A DNA stretch of 64,000 bases. It comes from Blastocystis sp. Blastoise. Its lineage: Eukaryota > Sar > Bigyra > Opalinata > Blastocystidae. This document shows, piece after piece, positions 1-20,000 of the stretch. Within the stretch, counting starts at the first letter, position 1; every line of letters starts with the position of its first letter. The stretch spans positions 800,001-864,000 of the forward strand of contig JBBPEB010000003.1 of the NCBI GenBank assembly GCA_039096225.1, given 5' to 3'. The translations under genes were made by a program, and so were the position numbers. A model generated the notes under the pieces. It saw only the letters and a list, made by a program, of their open reading frames with translations. It ran no database searches and was not told where the DNA came from.

Positions 1-260
1 CAGAAGATTCACTTTCAGAATTAGATTCACTTTCACTTTCAGATTCAGAATTAGAATTACTATCTGAATTAGATTCAGATTCACTTTCGGAATTAGATTC
101 ACTTTCAGAATTAGATTCAGATTCACTTTCAGAATTAGATTCACTTTCAGATTCAGATTCAGATTCAGAATTTGAATTAGATTCATCATCACTATCATCA
201 CTATTATTATCACTATCTGAATTATCACTACCACTTTCAGATTCCTATAATTATATATTC

Positions 261-340
<80 letters not shown>

Positions 341-355
341 CATAATAATAAACAT

Positions 356-440
<85 letters not shown>

Positions 441-978
441 TTTCAGATTCAGATTCAGCAGGAGGATTAGCCTTGAAATTATCCATTTGAGTACGTAATA
501 TATCACTTATACCCTTCTTCATATTTTGTTTTAATTTATTATAAGCCATAGCAACAGGTTTTTTCATCGATTTAAGATCATTTCTAGAAACACCATTAGT
601 AGCATCTTCAACAAAACATGCAATACGAAGGAATATAGTAGGATAATTTTTATTACTGAAATATTGTTCAAATTTATCATCCATTTGTTTCTTTACAGAG
701 TCATAAGCATTAGCAACATTAGGCCAATCATTAATTTTTTCATAGTTTTTAATCTTAGTAAAAGCATCACTTAAATCTTCAAGGAATTTAACTTTAGGAT
801 GCTTGACGACTCTCTTTTCTTCTTCCTCTTCTTCAGAATCAGATTCATACACGTATTTAGACTTAGTAGCCATCTTAGGTTGTTCAACTTCAGATTCGGA
901 ACTAGTACTAGTTTCAGAATCTAAGTCAGACTCAGAACTATCAGAAACCCAAAATCTTCCAGCAAATTTATTAGACAT
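1..978 (-). CDS. eIF3c: eIF3 subunit c, N-terminal part (runs off window)
   Basis: Translation initiation factor 3 subunit c, a core cytosolic eIF3 subunit that helps recruit the 40S ribosome. Exon 1 is 436-978 (181 codons, ATG at 978) and opens with the family's acidic/Ser-rich start (MSNKFAGRFWVSDSSESD), an E-rich patch with KRVVKHPKVK, then the conserved helical region (FLEDLSDAF.. to ..YNKLKQNMKKGISDILRTQ). A GT-AG intron (245-435) filled with TA and AAT repeats follows; exon 2 (1-244, incomplete) continues in phase as a long Ser/Glu/Asp/Asn stretch made of 6- and 12-bp repeats encoding SESE and SESN units. Acidic Ser-rich insertions are known in eIF3c and are usually phosphorylated, but this one is unusually long and repetitive. 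The PCI domain must lie beyond the window edge. Identity is based on recognised family pattern; quite sure. Confidence 0.85.
247..434. repeat. AAT and TA microsatellites filling eIF3c intron 1
   Basis: About 85 bp of (AAT)n followed by about 75 bp of (TA)n lie between splice donor and acceptor. This is the typical content of introns throughout the window. Confidence 0.95.
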
Positions 979-1500
979 ATTATTAATTCAAGAAGAAAAT
1001 ATGGAGATAAATAATAAAAAGTTTAATAATCAAAAAAATGAATGATAATCATTTTGTTGAAATCAAGTCAAATAATCCTGAAATTATGTAGAAAAACACT
1101 GTCGAAAATATTTCTTATATTTTTTCATATTTATATATTTTCTTTTATATTTCAATGAATACTCATTATAATACTCTTTTACATTTTTTATTTAGGTATT
1201 CATTATGTACTCAATATTAATATTAATATATTAATTTAAATTAAAGTGTGATTTTCAATTTTTTTACTTTAGAAAAGCATATAACAAATATAATGATATG
1301 AGAAAACATATAAAATAATATAATAAATAACCTTATAATACTTTAAAGAGAAATAAAACAAAATAAAGTAGTAATGACTAAATACCCTATTAAATAGTTA
1401 CCAAAAAACCGAAAAAAAGAAAAATTAATATAAACAAAAAGAAGAAAACTGAAAATAAATAAAAAGAGGAAAAGTATAAAATAAATACTCTATATGTATA
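979..1500. other. Intergenic: eIF3c upstream / Mis18 downstream
   Basis: A/T-rich sequence between the eIF3c start (978, minus) and the Mis18 stop (1501, minus). It should hold the eIF3c promoter. No exon, repeat or RNA gene seen; the plus-strand open frame starting in eIF3c is a shadow. Confidence 0.6.
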
Positions 1501-2268
1501 TTATGAAGATGGAGTATTATTTTTAGATTTTAATTTCTCTTCTAGTTCATTTAATCGATCATTTTGATGGAGAATAATTTGTTCCATCTTCCTCATTGTA
1601 TCTAATATAGATAAAGCTCGATCTGCATCATAACCAAAAATAGCTACATTAGGATCTATTTATTAAGTGTAAAATAATGATGTAAAGTAATATATATATA
1701 TTAAAACTAAAATAATGATGAAAATTGAAATAAAAATATTTATATATACATGGTTTTAAGGGAACATCATCACGAGTTGTAATCGGTGCAGAGCCTAAAA
1801 CATAGGCATCAACAGTGTCGATAGAAAAAGAAAATAAGTCACGATGTTGATCTAATTGACGACTTGTAGTCAAATACATCTTTCCAATAACCGATTTACA
1901 CTATAAGTTAAATAATATAATAACATTTTAAATAGAAAAAAAATTAAAATTAACATAAAAACAATAAAACAATTGATAAAATACACTTTCACATTGAAGA
2001 GAATTGAATGTACTTCCTCGATCTGGACCTGAAGCTGAAGTCTGCAATTCTTCAGAAATTGTGACATGTATAACACCTAAAGAATAAAAAGAAAAAAGTG
2101 ATAGTAGCGATTCTTTATTGAAATGGAATTACAATCAAAAGGTTTTATACTTTTTAAAGTGATCATATTCAGCTGTTGGTCTGTGCAAGTTAAAGAAAAG
2201 GAATCACCAAGTATAACATGACATTTTTTACATTGAAAAACAATAGGACCTGATATTTCTTCTGTCAT
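1501..2268 (-). CDS. MIS18: Mis18 family centromere protein (Yippee/Mis18 zinc fold)
   Basis: Predicted 171-residue Mis18 protein, the factor that primes centromeres for CENP-A loading. Four exons: 2151-2268, 1985-2076, 1750-1900, 1501-1655, phases consistent, ATG at 2268, TAA at 1501. The Mis18/Yippee fold is visible: first CxxC in VFQCKKCHVILGDSF, second CxxC in LQCESCKSVIGKMY, then the family block LDQHRDLFSFSIDTVDAYVLGS. The C-terminal ~45 residues (ALSILDTMRKMEQIILHQ..) are a short coiled coil, as in other Mis18 proteins that oligomerise. Length is close to the family's usual 150-230. It shares a 238-bp divergent promoter region with SEC3. A plain Yippee protein is the alternative, but the Mis18-type LFSFSIDTVDAYVLGS block and coiled coil favour Mis18. 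Confidence 0.8.
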
Positions 2269-2506
2269 TTTGTTTTACTAAGAATATAGTATCATAAAAA
2301 CATATCAAAATTACTTACAAATAACTTATTGACAAACAAAACACAGATCAAATAAACAAAAAAAAGAAAAAAATCAAATTCCCATAAAATTATGATTTCC
2401 ATGGAAATATCTATTTATTGAGTGTGTTTTTAATTTCTATAATTCCTATACAGATTTGATATTGTATCTAAATTATTTCTTGTCTCTATTGTACATTGAA
2501 TAACGA
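2269..2506. promoter_or_regulatory. Divergent promoter region Mis18 (-) / SEC3 (+)
   Basis: 238 bp between the two start codons, A/T-rich with short A-runs. No recognisable TATA or initiator can be singled out against the background, so only its position supports this call. Confidence 0.4.
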
Positions 2507-7479
<4,973 letters not shown>

Positions 7480-8123
7480 ATATATATTTATATTTATATA
7501 TTATTATTATACTATTTATATATATAAACTATATTTTATAGTTTATTATTATTATATGTCAAATAATAATATATAATAATAATAATTAATTGTCATATAA
7601 TTAAAAATATATTTGTAACTATTTTATTTTTCATGTTTCTATTGTTTTGTACATTATGGTATTTTATTTATTTATTTTTACTTTTTTTTATATATAATAA
7701 AAGCATTTATATATATATGAATTTATTTTTTTTTACATTTCTTTAGCTTTTCTATCATTTATATGAAAATAATATTTTTTCTCTTTAGATGTGTTTTGTT
7801 TAAATATATGATATATATATTTTTCAGTTATTATAACAATTTCTTGAGTTTAAATATAAGAGTTTTTATATATAATTTTTTCAAACAATGAAAAATAAAT
7901 TGATATATTATATAAATAATAATTTTTATGAATCTTATAAATATTTAAAAATACAAAAACACAATTATAGTATAAAACTAGATAATTATTTTTATTTACA
8001 AGAAAAAGGAAATACTATATACAAGGAAATAAAAAATAATATATATACATCTGGAATATATATTACATATAAATAATATATTAAAAACTAAAAAGAAAAC
8101 GTATATTTCTTTATTATTTCAAA
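7480..8123. other. Convergent intergenic region SEC3 / SEC12
   Basis: Very A/T-rich 3' flank shared by two genes that converge. A 62-codon ATG-initiated open frame (7888-8076, +; Asn/Tyr/Lys/Ile-rich) is present, but its composition is what random A/T DNA gives and I see no splice or domain evidence, so it is not called a gene. Confidence 0.5.
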
Positions 8124-10545
<2,422 letters not shown>

Positions 10546-10929
10546 CTAAACAAATATTTAAGATAACCAATGATATTTCTTAATTAATCCGATGATATAT
10601 ATATTAAATACCCTTTTAATTATTGATAAAAGCAATAAAAAAGAAAAATAGATAAATACAAATCAATTTTATAAAACTATTTTGTTTCTTTCGGTGAGTT
10701 ATTCGGATTTCCCATAATTCTAGTAATACCATGTTGGGTATTGAAAAGTGTAATGAAATAGCGACATTTCTTTGTTGGGATGCCCGCAAGGAAATAAATT
10801 GTTGAGTATTGAGTAAAATAAAAAAAAAGAAAAAAAAAAAAAAACTAGAATTTTGGATTTTTTTGTTCATTGTTTTTATAAAAAATAATTGTATAATATT
10901 ATACATATCTTAGTTTTAGTTAATATACG
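10546..10929. promoter_or_regulatory. Divergent promoter region SEC12 (-) / BTB-TLDc (+)
   Basis: 384 bp between two start codons on opposite strands. Contains a long A-run (10818-10843). The minus-strand open frame across it (10616-10906) is Phe-rich from that run and is judged spurious. Confidence 0.4.
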
Positions 10930-13422
10930 ATGCCTCGAGATTTAGAAAGAGAAGCTCTTGTAGATTCAAGTCAATTTGTAGAGAAAGGGATGATAACATT
11001 CTTTGGAAAAGAAAGAAATCTTCACTGCTCCATTTCGCAAGAAAGACTGGTTTTATATCCTGAAAGTTGGTTGTATAAAAGTTGGTTGAAAAAGAATCAA
11101 GCGATAAATGGTGAGTTTTTCACTGGATTTTCTGAACGGAATTTGGAATTAATTATTGCACATATGAAAGGAGAACATGTTGATATAGATATGAAAGATA
11201 ATGAAGAAATATCTATATTAGTTGCTGATTTTCAGGATTTAAATGTTCCACTTCCTTTATATTTAACAGAAAGAATTTCAAAACAGAAATGGAATGATGG
11301 CTCTAAAGGTATCTATACAAATATAACAACATTAATTAATGATCTTACAAAACAGAAAAGTGATCTAAATTCAATTTCAAATAGTAATAATGAGCAAACA
11401 GTCATTTTGAATAAGTTACTTGGTTTAATAAATCAATTAATAAGTGATAATAAAATTCTTAAAGATGATAGTATTAGTTTAAAGAATGATATGAAAGGTA
11501 TTAAAGATGATAATAATAGTATAAAAAATGATATGAAAGGTATTAAAGATGATAATAATAGTTTAAAGAATGATATGAAAGGTATTAAAGATGATAATAA
11601 TAGTGTGAAGAATGATATAATAATGATAAAATCAAAAATTGATAAGATAAATAATAATAATTGTATTATAAACTGTGATCAAAATGATATTAAAAACATC
11701 AATAAACAACATGAATATAATAATAATATAAATAACGAAAAAGAAAACTTCTTAGATTCTAATGATAATAAAAATATATCTAATATTAGACCTATTTCTC
11801 CTAATAATTTACATTTTTCTCCTCCTCCTCCTATGAATGATCTTCATATTAATCGTATTTCAAATAACTCCTCAATTCATCCTCTTCCTATTTGTCCTCC
11901 TATGAATGATATTTATATTAATGATATGTTAGATATTGACTCAGTTTCTCCTCCTCCTATGAATGATCTTTCTATTAATCGTATTTCAAATAACTCCTTA
12001 ACTCCTCCTCCTCCTTTTCTTCCTCTTCCTATGGATGATATTCCTATTAATCGTATTTCAAATAATAACTCAATTTCTCCTCCTCCTCCTCCTATGAATG
12101 ATCTTTCTATTAATCGTATTTCAAATAACTCCTTAACTCCTCCTCCTCCTTTTCTTCCTCTTCCTATGGATGATATTCCTATTAATCGTATTTCAAATAA
12201 TAACTCAATTTCTCCTCCTCCTCCTATGAATGATCTTCATATTAATCGTATTTCAAATAACTCCTTAACTCCTCCTCCTCCTTTTCTTCCTCTTCCTATG
12301 GATGATATTCCTATTAATCGTATTTCAAATAATAACTCAATTTCTCCTCCTCCTCCTCCTATGAATGATCTTCATATTAATCGTATTTCAAATAACTCCT
12401 TAACTCCTCCTCCTCCTTTTCTTCCTCTTCCTATGGATGATATTCCTATTAATCGTATTTCAAATAATAACTCAATTTCTCCTCCTCCTCCTCCTATGAA
12501 TGATCTTTCTATTAAATATATGTTAGATAATAACTTACTTCCTCGTCCTTCTCTTGATAATCCTATTAGTTTTATTTTGGATAATGACATAATTTCTCAT
12601 CCTCCTATGAATGATCTTCCTATTAAACCTATTTTAGATAATAATTCTCTTTCTCTTTCTTCTCCTTCTGTTTCTCCTTCTCATTTAAAACATCTTTCTC
12701 CATCTTTTCTTGAAAATAATGTTTCTAATTCTCTTGTTAAATCTCATGATAATAATAATAAAGTTAAAGATACTTCATTTGATAAGAGTATAATATTAAA
12801 TGATAGTTTTCAATATATATCTTCATTAACTGATTGGCTTGGTAAAGAAAAGAAATGGAAATTGTTATTTAGGTATATTATTATTTATACAGTTTTATTC
12901 TATTCTTTTATTATATAGAGCAAGTGAACATAATTATTCTGTACGTGAATTCCATAAATATTGTGATAATCAAGGAGAAACAGTGACTTTAATCAAACAT
13001 ATAGGTCATAATAATCTTATTAATATATTTGGAGGATATACAGATCAAAATTGGAATAGTTCAAATCGTATATTTATTGTTTTTATATAATTATTATTCT
13101 ATATATAGGTGAAAAACCTTATTCTAAAGAGTTTATATTTTCTTTATCTAATGAACATCGTATTTCTCCTACTAAATATTATTATACAAGCAGTGATACC
13201 GATTGTGGTATATATTGTTGTACATTTAATGGTCCAACATTTGGATGTGGTGATATTACTATATGCGATAATTGCCATGATGATGAACAATCGTTTTGTC
13301 TTGCTGTTTCATTTGGAGAAATAAATACTCGAGAACAAAGTTCATTATTTGTAAATACAAATAAACCAGATGCTTATAATTTATTCAAAGTTGATGATTA
13401 TGAAATATGGGGAAGAACTTAA
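10930..13422 (+). CDS. BTB-coiled coil-proline repeat-TLDc protein
   Basis: Predicted 801-residue protein in three GT-AG exons: 10930-12872, 12919-13067, 13109-13422. Residues ~18-110 look like a BTB/T1-type tetramerisation domain (MITFFGKERNLHCS..LVLYPESWLYKSWL..ELIIAHMKGEHV). Residues ~120-250 are coiled coil with four 14-residue repeats (KNDMKGIKDDNNS). Residues ~300-520 hold four near-identical 44/45-residue Pro repeats (SPPPPMNDL..INRISNN..LTPPPPFLPLPMDD). The C-terminal ~160 residues form a TLDc domain: WKLLFRASEHNYSVREFH, CDNQGETVTLIK, FGGYTDQNW, FIFSLSNE, NGPTFGCGDITI, ending FKVDDYEIWGRT. TLDc proteins are linked to oxidative-stress protection and V-ATPase binding; the BTB+TLDc pairing occurs in several protists and animals. 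Substrate and partner unknown. Confidence 0.75.
11479..11620 (+). repeat. 42-bp coding tandem repeat (coiled coil)
   Basis: Units beginning near 11479, 11521, 11563 and 11605 encode KNDMKGIKDDNNS(I/L/V). The near-identical DNA shows recent duplication. Confidence 0.85.
11959..12495 (+). repeat. 132/135-bp coding tandem repeat, four copies
   Basis: ATGAATGATCTT starts at 11959, 12094, 12226, 12361 and 12496, giving spacings of 135, 132, 135 and 135 bp. The copies are nearly identical at DNA level and keep the frame. Confidence 0.9.
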
Positions 13423-14087
13423 AAATAAGAATTCTTTTTAAATCATAATAGTTCATATATCCTATATTATTACTTATTAACCAAATAGATATTGATTAAT
13501 ATTTTTTTAAATGTTTTTAGTTATAGTTTTTTTATATGTATCATAATTTATTATTTATATTATAATATTTTTCTGTTAGAAATTTCATTAATCTATTAGT
13601 ATAAATGATGATAGTATATTCTTCTTTTCAAGGTCATATACATTTTTTCTTCATTATTTACTGGTTAATTTGTTTCTTTATTATTCCTCTTGGAGTATTC
13701 TAAATTCTTAATAAGAATTAATATAACACCACAATAATATCTAGAAAAAAAATAAGTCTTAATCTGATTGGATACTGACTAATAATCAGATCACCGTTAG
13801 ACATTTATTATGTAAAATCATATTTTTTTTAAAGTTCATAATTCTATCTAGTATTATTGGATGCAACAGTTCATATAGTCAAAACAAACCATTTTCTTTT
13901 GTTTTAATTCATGATAACATTTGGTTCTTCATTTGTTACATACATATATTATTCTGTAAATAACAAAAAAAAAAAATAAACAATAAATATCACAGCAAAG
14001 AAGAATTATATATAATGAATATAAATACTACTAAATGACTTTATAAAAATATATAAATAATGTATAAAATAAAATATATAATTGTTA
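13423..14087. other. Convergent intergenic region BTB-TLDc / receptor
   Basis: No exon seen. Holds one imperfect hairpin (13762-13791: 8-bp stem ATCTGATT / AATCAGAT around a 14-nt loop) whose role, if any, is unknown. Confidence 0.5.
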
Positions 14088-17000
14088 TTATATAGGAGCA
14101 ACATATGGGACTTGTACCGGTGCAACTACAGGTGCAACTGCAGGTGCAATTACAGGTGCAACTACAGGTGGAACAGTATGTGGTTTTAATTTTCTATTCT
14201 TTTTTGATTTCGTTGTAATTAATAAAATACAAGTAATTATTAAAGTCACAATAAGTATTATAATACTTATAATTAAGATTATAGTAATAATTGAGATAGA
14301 ATTACCTGTTGATACTATTTCTCCATTAATTGAAATACCAGTAATTCTCTTAAGATTAGAATCATTACTTGCTTTACATGATTTAAAAAGAATAGAATCA
14401 CTACCTGTAAATAAAGTATTTATATCATTCTTTATATTATCTTCATCAGATTTATTAACAGTTATTCTTACATTAACTGAAACACCATCAGTATAAGTAG
14501 ATGAACTAGAAACACTAATAATCTTTACACTAGAAGAAGGAATAGAATAACTAGCAAGTGATTGAACTATAAGTGTTCTAAAGGTTTCAGTTGTAGAAGG
14601 AACATTAAAATCAGTATCCGTTAATCCTTCAAGTTTAATGGAAAAATTTATAAAGACTTTATCATCAGTAGGATTTTCTTGAGAATTATACATAAAACAA
14701 TCAGAACTATCAGCAATTTGCCAAGAAGCAGTACCAACACCAGTATTTTGACAAACACGACTTTGAATACCGGATTGACCTAAAGGACATCCAATATAAG
14801 CAGTTATACCTCTTTCTGTAATAGGCCAAATACCATCAGAAGGACAATAAACAATACTTATCGTAATAGTAATAGTAGCAGTTGATTCTCCTCTAGAGTT
14901 AGAAACAGTAATAGAATAACTATTAGTAGAAGAAGAAGTAGGTGTACCATATATCAAACCATTTTGAGTATTAAAAATGAATCCATCAGGAAGAGAAGGA
15001 GATATAGTAAGATCATTAAGACTACCACCAGTAATAGAAGCAATAATAGGAGTAATAGCATCATCTTTATATCCAATAATAGTATTTGTATTATAAGAAA
15101 TGGAAGGCATCTTTAATTCGCAATTATTAATAATATCTCCCCAAACAGCAGGATATTCAAGTTTACATAACCTTGTTCTGAATCCTTCATAATTAATAGG
15201 ATCTTCGCATGGTAAAGTAGCTTGTTGACCAATTTCTGTAATAGGCCAAATAGTATCACTAGGACAATTAGCAACACTAATAGTAATGGTAATGGTAACC
15301 GTAGAATGATCTCTTGTATTAGATATAATAATAATATAGCTTTCAGAAGAAGCAGAATTAGGTGTACCATAAATTAATCCAGTAATAGGACTTAATATTA
15401 ATCCATCAGGAAGAGGAGGAGATATAGAAAGAGGATTCAGATTACCTCCAGTAATAGAAGCTATAACAGGAGTAATAGCAATATTTTTATATCCAGTTAT
15501 AGTAGCTATATCATATATTATTGTAGGCATTTTTAATTCACAATTATTAATAACATCCTCCCAAACAGCAGGATATTCTAGTTTACATAATCTTGTTCTA
15601 GAACCTTCATAATTAATAGGATCTTCACAAGGTAATGTGGTTTGTTGACCAATTTCAGTCATAGACCAACCATTTTCAGCAACACAAGATACAGTACTAA
15701 TAGTAATAGTAATAGTAGCAGTAGATTCTCCTCTTCCATTAGAGATAGTAATAGTATAACTATTAGATATATCAGAAGTAGGTGTACCATAAATCAAACC
15801 ATTTTGAGTATTAAATATTAATCCATCAGGAAGAGAAGGATTAATAGAAAGAGGATCAAGATTACCACCATTAATAGAAGCAGCCACAGAATTAATAGCA
15901 ATATTTTTATATCCAGTTATAGTAGTAGTTGTATAAGAAATTGAAGGCATCTTTAATTCGCAACCATCAACAACAGAGTCCCAAACAGCAGGATAATCAA
16001 GTTGACATAATCTAGTTCTAGAACCTTCATAATTAATAGGATCTTCGCATGGTAAAGTAACTTGTTGACCAGCTTCAGTAATAGGCCAATTATCATCAGC
16101 AAGACAAGAAGCAGTATCAATTTGAATCATAATAGTAGTAGTAACAGAACCAGCAGTATTAGTAGCAGTAACAGTATAAGTAGTAGCATCAGAATTAGTA
16201 GTAGGTGTACCAGAAATCGTGCCATCAGAAGGATTAATAGTAAGACCATTAGGAAGAGCAGGATAAATAGTAAAAGTTAATTCAATACCAGTTACACTAG
16301 CATCAAGAGATACAGGTATATTTTTATGATAAATAAAAGGAGAACCAATATAAGTAAGATCAGTAGGAGCAATTAAAGTACATAGTTGTTCAACTTCACC
16401 AAATACAGCTGCAGTACATAATCTTCTTTGAATACCAGCATAACCAATAGGACATTCTTGGAATGAATAACCACCTTCAACAGCAGGTCCCCAAGTACCA
16501 TCAGCTATACAAGAAGAAGTAGTACTAGTAATATATAAACCAAATTCAGATAATTGAAATCCATCACTACAAGTATTTCCATCAAGAGGAGTATTACTAC
16601 ATTCAGTAGCAATAAATCGATAGGAATTATAAGGTTGAGAAGCATAGAAATCATAAGAGAATGTTTGTTTATAAGAGGTAAAAAGTTGTTGGTGTTCATG
16701 ATCTAATAAAGTCCAAGTAATACCATTATCATTAGAACCTTCAATTCTCCAACTAGAAGGAGATTTTTGATTGCAATTATTGCCATTCGTAATCTTATAA
16801 TGATTAATAAATTCTTTACGACCATTATTGAATGCATATTGATAAATAGCACCAACGCATCGTGGACCACTAACAACCTTTGTATTTAAATTATTATCAA
16901 ATAACTTATCAGTACCTTCAGAATCAGTCTTTTCAATATCAGACCAAGCAACACCATCAGTTACTCTATATTCACCAGAAGCAATAAAAGAAACAACACT

Positions 17001-20000
17001 TGTGAAATTATTGGTAGTAGGAAGAGTATCTTTCTTGTGAATCTCAATAGCAATAACATTAGTACCAACAACAAGAATAGGACTAATAAGTATAGAAACA
17101 GAACTAATAATAGAAATACTAGAAATAAATTCATCAGTAGCAACAGTATTATAATCAACAGCACCAGTAGGCATATTAATTCTTCTGATTTCATTACCAT
17201 TAAGATAAACAATCATACCAGCATAAGTACTAGCACTAATATCAATTCCAGCAAAATCAGGATTAATAGTAGAAAGAGTGAAAGTAGTTCTATAATATTG
17301 AGTAGTACCAGTAGGAACAGATAAAGATCCAGCAATACCAGAAGACCAATCAGTATCAGAGAAAGTAGCAGTATTCCAATCAGAAGGAGCTTCAATACCA
17401 GAATTTAAGTATTTCCAATGATGAGAACTAGAAACAATCCTACCAATGCTTAGAATAACAGTCTTAGGAGATTCACCATTAGCAACCGTACCAGAGACAA
17501 GAGCAGTTGTGTCATCTTCAATATAAACAGAATAAGTACCAGAACCCCAACCATCATTGCTTCCATCAGCTAATTCTAAATAATATACACCAATAATTCT
17601 ACAATAAACGAAATCTTGTGTAGAATAATCAGCAGAAGTATATCTTGAATCAATAATTTTATCAGTAGAGTCTTTAAGAGTCCAAGAAGCTTCATTAGCA
17701 TGATGAGTAAAATAGAAAGATAATTTGAAAAAATTATTAGGAAAACTACAAGCAATTACAGAGAATGTAATAGTAGTAGTAGTAGTTTGTCCTTTAATAC
17801 TCTTAGCAGTAATTTTATAAGTAGTAGGAGCTAATAGAGTAGTAGGAATACCATTGAAATAGCCATTAGAATGATCTATAGTAACACCAATAGGAAGAGC
17901 AGGAGAAACAGTAAAATCATAATAATATTCAGAAGAAACCACAAGATCAGGAATAATAGCATCCTTATAAGCAACAAGATTAGAAGGTGTAAAACCAAAA
18001 GGAGGAATAATAACAGATTCAGTATTTTCAATTAAGAATTCCCATTCAGAAAAAGCATATTTATTATTCTCTTCAATAACAACAGCTTTAGTAACAGCAA
18101 TCTTATAATTAACATAAGCTTTAGTAGAACCAAGAGCATAGAAACATCTTCTTTGTTGTCTTTCTTTCCAAGAAACATTAGTTTGAGAAGTAATAGAAGT
18201 CCAAGTAGTACCATCCATAGAACCATAAATAGTCCAATCAGCAGGATCATATTGAGGAGAATCTCTATTTGAAATTAGGCAATATTTATTCATATAAATA
18301 GCTATCTTATTATTAAATTGAACGGTAACCCATCTTTCACTAATAGAATCATGAGAAGGAGTAATCCAACGAGTATAAGGATTAGAATCAAAAAGATTAG
18401 CAGGATTACCATCAGAGAAAACACCACTAGAAGCATAATAGCCATCAGAAGCATTTTGAATGACGTTAGAATCACCAAGAAGATGGAATAAACCATCAAA
18501 ATCCACTTTATAAGAGCCAGTACCAAAATTAACAAGAGCAATAGCTACAGTAACAGAATTACCATTAGAAAGAGTAGTCATAGGACCAGATACAGATCTC
18601 CATAAGAAAGAGGAATCACCACTAGTAGCAACAGTAGTTGTAGTAATTTCACCATTAGCAACATTATTTCTATAAACCTCATTACCATTTATATAAATAA
18701 CACAACCAGCTTTAGATTTAAAGAATAATTCCCAACCAACCATATTAGTCTTAGAAATAATAGTAAAAGAATTTCTAAGAAGAATAATATTTTGAGTAAC
18801 AGAAAGAAGAGGATCATAGTATACTGGAAGCCAAGAAGCATCATAGAAAGAAGCAGTCTTCCAATTAACATCAGTAGAAGCACCTTGTTGATATTTCCAA
18901 ATAGATCTACGACCAATATCAAGACGTGTATTAACATAATAAGTAGTAGTAGTACCAGTGAATAAATACATACGAGCAATTCTATGTTTAGTAGTAAGAT
19001 CATATTTTAATGAAACATCAAGATAAGCACCGTTTTCCCAACCATTATCATTATCATCGAAAAGAACAAATTTCCAACGACCAGCAACTTGACATTCATT
19101 TAATACTTGACTCGCACCATTATTAATGCCTTGAATTGTAGCAATTTGAGTATTATCTTCGGAATAGATAACAACACGTTCATCTTTAGAAGTCGATTTA
19201 TTTACTGTAGTAATAACTACTTGAGCCATAATAGGTTGTTGACAAGAAGTAATTCTAATAGTCATAGCATAAGTAGTACGAGCATTAGTAACACCATCAA
19301 TAGCACTAATAGTATATGTTTGAGTGAATGAAATCGTAGTTACAGAACCATAAATATCACCATTAGTAGAATCAAAATTTAATCCAGTAGGTAAAGTAGG
19401 AGTAATAGTATAAGTATGAATACCACTTGAAATAGGAGAAACATATATATATGTATAAGTATAAATACTTAGAGTATGAGAAGGATATTGAAGACCAGGA
19501 GCAACTAGAGGTTGATTTGTAACAAAAGTACGAATTTCAGCTAATTGAGTAACAACCTCAGAATAATTATATAATATATCCAGCTTGATCCGATTAAAAA
19601 GTTTTCTATTAGAAGGAATATTAAATACATAGATAGTACTTCTATCATAAAATATATTATTAATAACATGATCTAATAATATCCAAGTAATGCCATCATC
19701 TTCAGAACCATAGAATTTCCATTCTTGTGGATCTCTTGTTTGCATATCATTAGCAGAAGTGATTTGATAAGCATTAAACCAAGTTTTAGATCCATTAGGA
19801 AGTGCAATAGTAATAGTACTACCATAATATCTAAAGGAGTATTTAGTATTATCAGAATCATCAGCAACATTTTCACAAATGTCACTTGTATTTTCGTTTT
19901 CAGCAGAACAAGTAGCAGTACCACCAGCAGTAACAACTTCACCAGCTAGAAAAAAAATGATAATTCGTTATTATTATAATATTCTTAATAGATTATAATA

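Noticed and set aside
237-506. Long open frames of Ile/Tyr, Leu, Tyr or Asn over microsatellites (also at 4590, 5582, 8302, 9134, 9235, 37669, 39291)
   Set aside because: They are readings of (TA)n, (AAT)n and (AAAT)n repeats inside introns or antisense to poly-Asn exons; no codon variety and no splice support.
7888-8076. 62-codon ATG frame in the SEC3/SEC12 gap
   Set aside because: Composition matches random A/T sequence; no homology, splice or promoter cue.
10616-10906. 96-codon minus-strand frame between SEC12 and BTB-TLDc
   Set aside because: Lies in a divergent promoter region and its poly-Phe comes from an A-run.
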